Assembly (NCBI GenBank): GCA_905373785.1
Contig: CAJPUK010000108.1
Span: 1-7,272, forward strand
From: an uncultured Johnsonella sp.
GTDB taxonomy: Bacteria; Bacillota; Clostridia; Lachnospirales; Lachnospiraceae
DNA length: 7,272 nucleotides
Reading direction: 5' to 3'
Position 1 is the stretch's first letter. Each line of letters opens with the position of its first letter. Shown piece by piece: positions 1-5,768 of the stretch. The translations under genes and the position numbers were made by a program. A model generated the notes under the pieces. The model worked only from the letters and a program-made list of their open reading frames with translations. It was not told the origin of the DNA and did not search any database.

Positions 1-1379
1 GTGATAAGGTTGAAAAAGATCAGGTCTTATATAAAATAGATGTATCTTCTGCAAAAGCCGAACTTGATAATGCAAGCAATTCTTTGAACAGAGCCAACAA
101 ATCCCTGGAAGATGTTAATAAAGACTACGGAAGTATTACAAGCAAATACAGCGGAAGAACTTATAAGTCAAACAGAAGCGGATATATAAAGGATATAAAT
201 ATATTACCGGGAGATAAAGTAAGTGCCGGAACAAAGCTTGGAACAGTATACAACGACACTACTATGAAGCTTAAGATTCCTTTTCTTAATACGGAGGCAC
301 AGCAGATACAGGTTGGAAGTCCGGCAACAATTACTATTTCGGATACCTATGAAGAACTCAGTGCAACTGTAGTTAGTATAAGCAATAAAGACGAGGTCTT
401 AGACGGCGGAAGGCTGGTTAGATATGTGAATTTACAAGTGCAAAATCCCGGAGGCTTAACGGCTGCAACAAGTGCTTTTGCCAAAGTGGGGGACTTTACA
501 TCGGCAGGAGAAGAAAAGTTTGCTCCGCTTACAGATACCGAACTTACAGCAGATGTTCCCGCTACGGTAGATATAGAAAAGGTACTTGTAAGTCCGGGAG
601 ACTATGTTAAAGAAGGAACAGCGATATTTACGATTACAGCCGAGTCCTATGAAAAGATGCTTAGAACCTATGAGGACAATATTGATAACGCCAAAGAAAG
701 AGTTGAAAATGCACAATTAAAACTTGAATCAGCCAACGAAAGTATTGACAAATATACCATAAGTTCACCCATAGAAGGTCAGGTTATAACCAAGAATTAT
801 AAGGTGGGTGACAAGATAGGCTCAAATTCAGGAAAGGATAATGCAAGCACCACCTTAGCAAGTATTTATGATATGAATGAATATACTTTTAAAATGTCGG
901 TAGATGAGGTCGATATTTCCAAGATTAAGGTAGGACAGGAAGTAAGAGTTGAATCTGAGGCATTTAAGGATAAAACTTATACCGGTAAGGTCAGCAACAT
1001 AAGCCTGGAAAGTACCTCCAATAACGGAGTATCAACCTATCCTGTAACCGTAAAGCTTGATGAGAAGGGCGAGCTTCTTCCCGGAATGAATGTGCAGGCA
1101 TATATTTTACTCGGGACATCCAAGAATGCCCTATGTATACCGTCAGGAGCTTTGATGAGGGGCAATCAGGTATATGTACAGGATGAAAGTGTAACGACAA
1201 CTGACGGCATAGTTCCGATAGGATTTAGAGCCGTAGATGTTACTACAGGTCTTGCAAATGCAAATTATGTAGAGATCTTAAGCGGTCTTTCTGAAGGTGA
1301 TAAGGTATATGTGGAGTCCGCCTCAAGCGACATGGAAGAAGGCGAGATGGAATATTATGAAGGCGAAGGAGGTTATTAA
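1..1379 (+). CDS. HlyD/MacA (YknX)-type adaptor subunit of an ABC exporter, 5'-truncated by window edge
   Basis: The reading frame is open from base 3 (458 residues visible) to TAA at 1377-1379 and has no start inside the window. The TTG at 84 is internal, because lipoyl-type sequence (GDKVEKDQVLYKID) precedes it. Two sets of adaptor modules follow each other. The first has the lipoyl half at the window start, a short coiled coil (about 45-140), the second lipoyl half SGYIKDINILPGDKVSAG (about 174-227) and a beta-barrel (about 270-475). The second has a lipoyl half with SPGDYVKEGT (about 560-635), a helical hairpin (650-750), TISSPIEGQVITKNYKVGDKIG (756-822), a beta-barrel (about 880-1110) and a membrane-proximal domain. 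The family bridges the extracytoplasmic face of MacB-like transporters; in Gram-positives it is membrane-anchored and works without TolC. The anchor would lie upstream, unseen. The C-terminus is acidic and contains the next gene's ribosome binding site. Family assignment is firm; the substrate is unknown. Confidence 0.9.
   Translation, partial: DKVEKDQVLYKIDVSSAKAELDNASNSLNRANKSLEDVNKDYGSITSKYSGRTYKSNRSGYIKDINILPGDKVSAGTKLGTVYNDTTMKLKIPFLNTEAQQIQVGSPATITISDTYEELSATVVSISNKDEVLDGGRLVRYVNLQVQNPGGLTAATSAFAKVGDFTSAGEEKFAPLTDTELTADVPATVDIEKVLVSPGDYVKEGTAIFTITAESYEKMLRTYEDNIDNAKERVENAQLKLESANESIDKYTISSPIEGQVITKNYKVGDKIGSNSGKDNASTTLASIYDMNEYTFKMSVDEVDISKIKVGQEVRVESEAFKDKTYTGKVSNISLESTSNNGVSTYPVTVKLDEKGELLPGMNVQAYILLGTSKNALCIPSGALMRGNQVYVQDESVTTTDGIVPIGFRAVDVTTGLANANYVEILSGLSEGDKVYVESASSDMEEGEMEYYEGEGGY
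1366..1373 (+). promoter_or_regulatory. Shine-Dalgarno site for the ABC ATPase gene
   Basis: AAGGAGGT is fully complementary to the usual 16S rRNA tail and lies inside the last codons of the adaptor gene, which it forces to read EGEGGY. It stands 12 nt before the ATG at 1386, slightly long, but no nearer in-frame start exists. The arrangement suggests translation of the ATPase is linked to that of the adaptor. Confidence 0.7.
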
Positions 1380-1385
1380 AATTAT

Positions 1386-2087
1386 ATGGAGCTAATCAAA
1401 ATGAGACATATAGTAAAGGCGTACTATATGGGTGGTGAAGAGATTAGAGCCAATGATGATATAAACCTTGACATTGAAAAAGGAGAGTTCGTTTCCATAG
1501 TCGGCAAATCGGGAAGCGGAAAGTCTACGCTTATGAATATCATAGGGGCTTTGGATGTTGCAACTTCGGGTGATTATTTTTTATCAGGTGAAGATGTATC
1601 TCATATGACTGACAATCAGTTGGCAGATATAAGAAACCGTATGATAGGTTTTGTATTTCAGCAATATAATTTACTGCCCAAGCTTAAAGTAGTGGAAAAT
1701 GTTGAACTGCCACTTTTATATGCGAATATTAAAGCAAAGGAAAGAAGAGAAAGAGCTTTTGTGGCTCTTGAGAAAGTAGGTTTGACTGAAAAAGCCTATA
1801 ATATGCCTAATCAACTGTCGGGAGGTCAGCAGCAAAGAGTATCAATAGCAAGGGCACTGGCAGGAAGCCCTTCACTGATACTTGCGGATGAGCCGACAGG
1901 TGCTTTGGATTCCAAGACAAGTGCACAGGTTTTGGGATTTTTTAAAAAACTTCATGAAGAGGGCAATACAATAATTATGATTACCCATGATAATTCTATA
2001 GCTATAGAAGCAAAAAGAGTTGTCAGAATACATGACGGTAAGATAAATTTTGACGGAGACAGTGAAGAATATGCTGGAATCATTTAA
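1386..2087 (+). CDS. MacB/LolD-family ABC transporter ATP-binding protein (YknY-like)
   Basis: This 233-residue protein is a complete cytoplasmic nucleotide-binding subunit of the LolD/MacB/YknY class. Visible motifs in order are Walker A GKSGSGKST (40-48), the Q-loop at FQQ (91-93), signature LSGGQQQR (144-151), Walker B LILADEP with catalytic Glu169, D-loop ALD (173-175) and the switch His201 in MITHD. The N-terminal YYMGGEE segment is typical of this class. No key residue is missing. It powers the permease encoded next, whose gene starts 17 bp before this one stops, and the adaptor gene ends 6 bp upstream. ATG 1386 is chosen for the strong ribosome binding site and the family-typical N-terminus; Met6 (1401) is a weaker alternative. 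In these tripartite systems ATP hydrolysis drives conformational change across the membrane to expel peptides, antibiotics or lipids; the cargo cannot be read from the sequence. Confidence 0.95.
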   Translation: MELIKMRHIVKAYYMGGEEIRANDDINLDIEKGEFVSIVGKSGSGKSTLMNIIGALDVATSGDYFLSGEDVSHMTDNQLADIRNRMIGFVFQQYNLLPKLKVVENVELPLLYANIKAKERRERAFVALEKVGLTEKAYNMPNQLSGGQQQRVSIARALAGSPSLILADEPTGALDSKTSAQVLGFFKKLHEEGNTIIMITHDNSIAIEAKRVVRIHDGKINFDGDSEEYAGII

Positions 2088-3249
2088 GTTGGCATTTCAA
2101 AGTATGCTTGGTAATAAGATGCGTACCTTTCTTACCATGCTGGGAATAGTTATAGGCGTAGCATCCGTTATTACCTTGCTTAGTATAGTAAACGGCTCTA
2201 CAAAGCAGCTTATGGGTCAGTTTTCAGATATAGGCGCCAATCAGATAAGTGTTAATTTAGTACAAATGGATACAAGAAGAGTTACGGAAGAAGATATGTA
2301 TAAGTTTTATGACGAAAACAGAGCTTTATTTTCCGAAATAACTCCGAACATGATGATAGACGGCGGTCTGAAATACGGAAAAGAAAAACTTAAATCAACC
2401 AATATAAGCGGAGTAAGCGAGCAGTATGCCTTAATAAAGTCTTATAAGATGGCATACGGCAGATTTATTTCTTATGCGGATATAGCCTACAGGCAAAAGG
2501 TTGCGGTAATCGGCTACTATGTGGCAAGTAAGTTATTTAAAGAGCCGAAACAGGCTGTAGGAGAGAAAATCAATATTAAGGGCGATATGTATGAGATAGT
2601 GGGAGTTATTGCCAAAAGGGATGAGAATGCCATGAGTAAGGGCGGTAGTGATGATGTAGCCTGTGTACCTTACAGCACCGCTATAAAAGCTATGAAGACG
2701 GGAATCCCAAGTATGTATACACTGACAACAAGTGATACCAAAAATACACAGCAGGCACTTACCGCTCTGCAGGATATGCTTATGGAAGTTTACCAAAATA
2801 AAGATTTTTTTACGGTCAATGCTATGGCTGAGCTGCTTAAGCAATTAAATTCCATGGTTGCCACTATGAGCGTTATGCTTGGAGGTATAGCCGGAATCTC
2901 CCTTTTGGTAGCCGGAGTCGGAGTTATGAATATCATGCTTGTTTCCGTTACCGAAAGAACCAAAGAAATAGGTATAAGAAAGGCACTGGGTGCAAGAAAG
3001 AGCGTTATTATGCAACAATTTGTAATAGAAGCCTTACTTACGACAACTATAGGAGGTGTTATAGGTATAATACTGGGGACATTGGTAAGTATATTTATAG
3101 GACCTATGATGAATATGGATGCAACACCTGCCTTATCTTCAATAATAATATCATTTAGCGTATCTGTAAGCATAGGTTTGATATTCGGATATATGCCGGC
3201 TGCAAGAGCTGCGAAATTAAATCCTATAGATGCACTTAGAAATGAATAA
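2071..3249 (+). CDS. MacB/FtsX-family ABC transporter permease (YknZ-like)
   Basis: This 392-residue membrane subunit has the MacB layout. A first transmembrane helix lies at about 18-41 after a short cytosolic segment (SMLGNKMRTFLTMLG). A large extracytoplasmic MacB_PCD domain spans about 42-262. The FtsX domain follows with three helices at about 266-292, 318-345 and 354-376. The stretch VMNIMLVSVTERTKEIGIRKALGARK (split here as VMNIMLVSVTER and TKEIGIRKALGARK, 285-310) is the classic coupling region contacting the ATPase, and the C-terminal AARAAKLNPIDALR is equally typical. The start at ATG 2071 is preferred over the in-frame TTG at 2050: it gives the family N-terminus, and GGAG (2055-2058) lies upstream. 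The start lies within the ATPase gene, which implies translational coupling. Unlike Gram-negative MacB, ATPase and permease are separate polypeptides. No signs of truncation. Confidence 0.94.
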   Translation: MLESFKLAFQSMLGNKMRTFLTMLGIVIGVASVITLLSIVNGSTKQLMGQFSDIGANQISVNLVQMDTRRVTEEDMYKFYDENRALFSEITPNMMIDGGLKYGKEKLKSTNISGVSEQYALIKSYKMAYGRFISYADIAYRQKVAVIGYYVASKLFKEPKQAVGEKINIKGDMYEIVGVIAKRDENAMSKGGSDDVACVPYSTAIKAMKTGIPSMYTLTTSDTKNTQQALTALQDMLMEVYQNKDFFTVNAMAELLKQLNSMVATMSVMLGGIAGISLLVAGVGVMNIMLVSVTERTKEIGIRKALGARKSVIMQQFVIEALLTTTIGGVIGIILGTLVSIFIGPMMNMDATPALSSIIISFSVSVSIGLIFGYMPAARAAKLNPIDALRNE

Positions 3250-3266
3250 AATATAATTATGAACCG

Positions 3267-3427
3267 GTGCATCGTTTCTTAAATAAGTATACCAAATAAC
3301 TTGCCTCTTTTTCTGATTGCATACATCAAAAATTCTCGGCCTAGCCCCACTACGCCCACGTTTTTTGATGTACACACTCAGAAAAATATTCATCGTTTTT
3401 GATATACTTATTTTTTGAACAATGCAC
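3267..3427. repeat. 161-bp long imperfect palindrome (MITE-like element or structured RNA)
   Basis: The left arm 3267-3332 and right arm 3362-3427 are both 66 nt and align as inverted repeats without gaps, with 50 of 66 positions complementary by hand count. The outer ends are GTGCAT and ATGCAC. The longest perfect blocks are 11 bp each: 3281-3291 against 3403-3413, and TACATCAAAAA (3322-3332) against 3362-3372 next to the loop. The 29-nt loop (3333-3361) is about 65% GC and C-rich on the + strand, unlike the AT-rich arms, and holds a degenerate 9-bp tandem repeat (TAGCCCCAC, TACGCCCAC at 3342-3359). There is no open reading frame, and no clear target-site duplication at the ends. It fills most of the gap between two operons. 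It could be a non-autonomous mobile element, a repeat family with a conserved RNA fold, or a bidirectional transcription barrier; copy number is needed to decide. The structure itself is certain, its nature is not. Confidence 0.75.
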
Positions 3428-3435
3428 TAGACAGT

Positions 3436-3464
3436 TTGCATAGGTCGTATATTTATGGTATACT
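3436..3464 (+). promoter_or_regulatory. Sigma-A promoter of the cdaA operon
   Basis: A -35 element TTGCAT (3436-3441), a 17-nt spacer and a -10 element TATACT (3459-3464) are preceded by the extended -10 dinucleotide TG at 3456-3457. Transcription would begin around 3470-3472, leaving a leader of roughly 40 nt before the ATG at 3510. It sits just outside the palindrome (right end 3427), in the only sizeable gap before the four-gene operon. The leader is too short to hold a riboswitch. Predicted from consensus match and position only. Confidence 0.7.
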
Positions 3465-3497
3465 TCGGATATGCATATGTCTGGTTTTTGGCATTTT

Positions 3498-3505
3498 GAG
3501 AGGAG
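3498..3505 (+). promoter_or_regulatory. Ribosome binding site that decides the start at 3510
   Basis: GAGAGGAG is a purine-rich Shine-Dalgarno sequence 4-7 nt upstream of ATG 3510. The upstream in-frame ATGs at 3471 and 3477 have no such site and lie at or next to the predicted transcription start, so 3510 is the better start. Confidence 0.65.
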
Positions 3506-3509
3506 AGAT

Positions 3510-3920
3510 ATGTTAAACAATGATAAGATAAAATTGATGACGGAAATATCTCTATATGAAAAGCAAATGGGTAAGCAAAGCTTTAATATAAAGGATTATT
3601 TTAAAGAAGATTATATATCAAAAGCTATGATAAAGTCCTTTTTCGGTTTCAGCTTTTGTTTTATATTAATACTTGCTATAGAACTTTTATACAGCATACA
3701 GATTATGCTTAATATAGTAAATGTCTTGGATGTTCTGAATATATTTATCGGATTTATTTTACAATATATTATCGGACTTTTTATTTATGAATTAATTACG
3801 TGGTATATAAGTAAAAAAAGATATGAAAAGGCGGTAAAAGCCTATGCTGTATATATAGCTAAAATTAAAATATTATATAAAAAATATGATAGTGATGTAA
3901 AACAAGGAGGAACCAAGTAA
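3510..3920 (+). CDS. Uncharacterised two-helix membrane protein, first gene of the cdaA operon
   Basis: I do not recognise a named family. From ATG 3510 the product is 136 residues. It has a charged N-terminal cytosolic region (1-40, including KLMTEISLYEKQMGKQSFNIKDY), two hydrophobic helices at about 42-66 and 70-98, and a basic C-terminal segment (SKKRYEKAVKAYAVYIAKIKILYKKY, given as SKKRYEKAVKAYAV then YIAKIKILYKKY, 101-126) that looks helical and amphipathic. Both ends are probably cytosolic by the positive-inside rule. It has no signal peptide, no catalytic motif and no cysteine cluster. The gene is the first after the predicted promoter, and its stop overlaps the next start by one base (TAATG), so it is co-expressed with the polytopic membrane protein and cdaA. 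A small partner subunit of the following protein is a plausible inference. The longer version starting at 3471 would add 13 residues and is less likely. Confidence 0.75.
   Translation: MLNNDKIKLMTEISLYEKQMGKQSFNIKDYFKEDYISKAMIKSFFGFSFCFILILAIELLYSIQIMLNIVNVLDVLNIFIGFILQYIIGLFIYELITWYISKKRYEKAVKAYAVYIAKIKILYKKYDSDVKQGGTK
3904..3910 (+). promoter_or_regulatory. Shine-Dalgarno site for the polytopic membrane protein gene
   Basis: A perfect AAGGAGG lies within the last codons of the preceding gene (encoding its QGGTK end), 9 nt before the ATG at 3920. This optimal spacing fixes the start of the next gene and, with the one-base stop/start overlap, suggests coupled translation. Confidence 0.75.
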
Positions 3921-4879
3921 TGCTTACGCTACTTGTGGTAAAAGAAAATCTGAGAGTATTCTATAGTAAGTATTCAACAATCTTAAATATCTTAATTAAA
4001 TTTATTTTGGCACTTATATGCCTGCTTATAGTCAATTATAATATGGCTTACCTGGATGCAGCGAAAAATATATATTTAATTGTTATAATATCGATTTTTT
4101 GCTCTGTACTTCCTTACGGGGCTATAGCTACGATATTGTCGGTATATATACTTGCCAATATCTATAAAGTATCTTTAGAGATGACACTTATGGTGGCGGT
4201 ATTTTTACTGATAACTGCAATACTTTATTATAGTTTCAGTCCTAAAGATGCGTATATTTTAATTCTTACTCCTGTTTTATTTACTTTGAAGATTCCCTAT
4301 GTGCTGCCTTTTATACTGGGGCTGGGGGGAAGTATTACATCTGTAATACCCATCAGTTGCGGTATATTTATGTATTATTTATTTGTATATATAAAGCAAA
4401 ATTTAAGTACCCTGGTCAATAGTACATCAGTGGAGGTAACACAAAGATATACCCAAATGTTGAATGCAATTGTAGGTAATAAACTTATGATACTGATGAT
4501 TGTTGCCTTTGCAATAACTATAGTGGGTATATATCTGATTAAAAAACTCTCATTTGACTATGTAAGAACAATAGCCTTGGTTTCAGGACTTGTACTTTTG
4601 CTTATAGCTATATTTGCAGGCAATATTTTATTTGCTGTGTCCGTACCGATAATGGAACTTATAGCAGGTATAATAGTTTCAATTCTTATAGCATATATTT
4701 ATGACTTTTTTATACTGGCAGTTGACTATACGAGAACAGAATTTACTCAATTTGAAGACGATGATTATTATTACTATGTAAAAGCCGTGCCGAAACTTTC
4801 ATTAAAAGCTTCCGATAAGAAAGTTCAAAATTTTACTAATAATACTCAAGAAAGAAAAGTGCGTAAAAGGACTTATTAA
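3920..4879 (+). CDS. Uncharacterised polytopic membrane protein upstream of cdaA, acidic/tyrosine-rich tail
   Basis: The 319-residue product has about eight to ten hydrophobic segments (about 21-40, 50-81, 86-106, 111-134, 137-158, 188-208, 214-234, 236-268). A loop at 160-187 separates two helical blocks. A cytosolic tail follows from about 270. The tail begins DYTRTEFTQFEDDDYYYYVKA (split as DYTRTEFTQFEDDD and YYYYVKA, 269-289), with three Asp and four Tyr in a row, then PKL, and ends in a Lys/Arg-rich stretch. From memory, an equivalent tail occurs in Lachnospiraceae proteins annotated only as hypothetical or as membrane/permease proteins. There is no ATPase motif, transport signature or enzyme motif that I can name. 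It is flanked by a small two-helix protein gene (one-base overlap) and cdaA (25-nt gap), so a role tied to c-di-AMP or envelope homeostasis is an inference from context only. Confidence 0.8.
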   Translation: MLTLLVVKENLRVFYSKYSTILNILIKFILALICLLIVNYNMAYLDAAKNIYLIVIISIFCSVLPYGAIATILSVYILANIYKVSLEMTLMVAVFLLITAILYYSFSPKDAYILILTPVLFTLKIPYVLPFILGLGGSITSVIPISCGIFMYYLFVYIKQNLSTLVNSTSVEVTQRYTQMLNAIVGNKLMILMIVAFAITIVGIYLIKKLSFDYVRTIALVSGLVLLLIAIFAGNILFAVSVPIMELIAGIIVSILIAYIYDFFILAVDYTRTEFTQFEDDDYYYYVKAVPKLSLKASDKKVQNFTNNTQERKVRKRTY

Positions 4880-4904
4880 ATAATTAATAAAGAAAGGTAA
4901 AAAG

Positions 4905-5768
4905 ATGGCTAATATAGCAGATACCGTAAGCTCCTGGCTTATATACGTACCGAGGATAACTATAGCAAATATTATAGAAATCGCCATAATTGCATACATA
5001 GTATATGGCGTGCTGCTTTGGATACAAAATACTAAGGCTTGGGCACTTTTGAAGGGTATAGGAATTATATTGGGATTTACCCTAATGGCAGTAATTTTCA
5101 GGTTCGATGCTATTTTGTGGATTTTAAGCAATGTTGCAACAATAGCGGTTACAGCTATAGTTATTATTTTTCAGCCTGAGATCAGAAATGCTTTGGAGCA
5201 GCTTGGAAGGAAGGATATATTCAAGTATTTTTTCCTACAAGGTAAATCAAAGTTTGAATTTACTCAAGAGATCATATCGGAAATAGTAAAGGCGAGCGAA
5301 GAGTTGTCTAAGAATAAAACCGGTGCTTTAATGGTGATAGAAGGAACACAATCATTAAAAAATATAGAAGATACGGGAATAGTTATAGACGGAAAACTTA
5401 CTAATCAATTACTGATAAATATATTTGAACATAATACTCCATTGCATGACGGAGCTGTGGTTATACAAGCGGATATAATAAAGGCGGCTACCTGCTACCT
5501 GCCGCTCAGTTCAAATATGCAAATCAGCAAAGCACTTGGAACAAGACACAGGGCGGCACTTGGTATAAGTGAGGTTACAGACGCACTTACCATAGTAGTT
5601 TCGGAAGAAACAGGAGGTATATCCATAGCAAAACTCGGCGAACTTAAGAAGATAAAAGACGGTAAAGAGCTTGGAGAAATTCTTGCTAAATTAAATACCG
5701 CAAATGTAAGTACGCAAAGTTTCAGCTTTTTGAGAGGAAGTAAATCCAATGAAAGAAATGATAACTAG
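4905..5768 (+). CDS. cdaA: Diadenylate cyclase CdaA (DacA/YbbP), c-di-AMP synthase
   Basis: This membrane enzyme condenses two ATP into cyclic di-AMP plus two pyrophosphates. The 287-residue protein has three N-terminal transmembrane helices (about 20-40, 46-64, 68-90), a short linker with the family-typical FQPEIRNALEQLGR (89-102), and the DisA_N/DAC catalytic domain (about 115-265). The active-site motifs are intact: DGA at 182-184 within LHDGAVVI, RHR at 214-216 within GTRHRAALG, and SEETGG at 233-238. Length and order match characterised CdaA proteins. ATG 4905 is supported by GAAAGG (4892-4897) at 7 nt spacing and the typical N-terminus. It is the third gene of the operon and overlaps cdaR by 20 bp, the standard Firmicutes arrangement. 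c-di-AMP is known to control potassium and osmolyte transport and to affect cell-wall homeostasis; CdaR, encoded next, modulates this cyclase. Confidence 0.97.
   Translation: MANIADTVSSWLIYVPRITIANIIEIAIIAYIVYGVLLWIQNTKAWALLKGIGIILGFTLMAVIFRFDAILWILSNVATIAVTAIVIIFQPEIRNALEQLGRKDIFKYFFLQGKSKFEFTQEIISEIVKASEELSKNKTGALMVIEGTQSLKNIEDTGIVIDGKLTNQLLINIFEHNTPLHDGAVVIQADIIKAATCYLPLSSNMQISKALGTRHRAALGISEVTDALTIVVSEETGGISIAKLGELKKIKDGKELGEILAKLNTANVSTQSFSFLRGSKSNERNDN

Noticed and set aside
84..1379. Adaptor gene starting at TTG 84
   Set aside because: The frame is open to the window edge and the residues before 84 are recognisable adaptor sequence, so the gene begins outside the window.
2050..3249. 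Permease starting at TTG 2050
   Set aside because: ATG 2071 gives the family-typical N-terminus with a ribosome binding site upstream; the extra seven residues have no support.
2790..3272. 160-codon open frame on the minus strand
   Set aside because: It is antisense to the conserved FtsX region of the permease; its composition follows the overlapping gene and it matches no family I know.
3286..3408. Outward-facing promoters inside the palindrome arms (TATACT in both orientations)
   Set aside because: Each -10-like hexamer has AGAAAA where a -35 should be, and the symmetry is a by-product of the inverted repeat.
3471..3509. 13-residue N-terminal extension of the small membrane protein
   Set aside because: It begins at the predicted transcription start, lacks a ribosome binding site, and a good site stands before ATG 3510.
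3465..3509. c-di-AMP (ydaO-type) riboswitch ahead of the cdaA operon
   Set aside because: The predicted leader is about 40 nt, far too short for that class, and the upstream palindrome shows none of its features that I can recognise.
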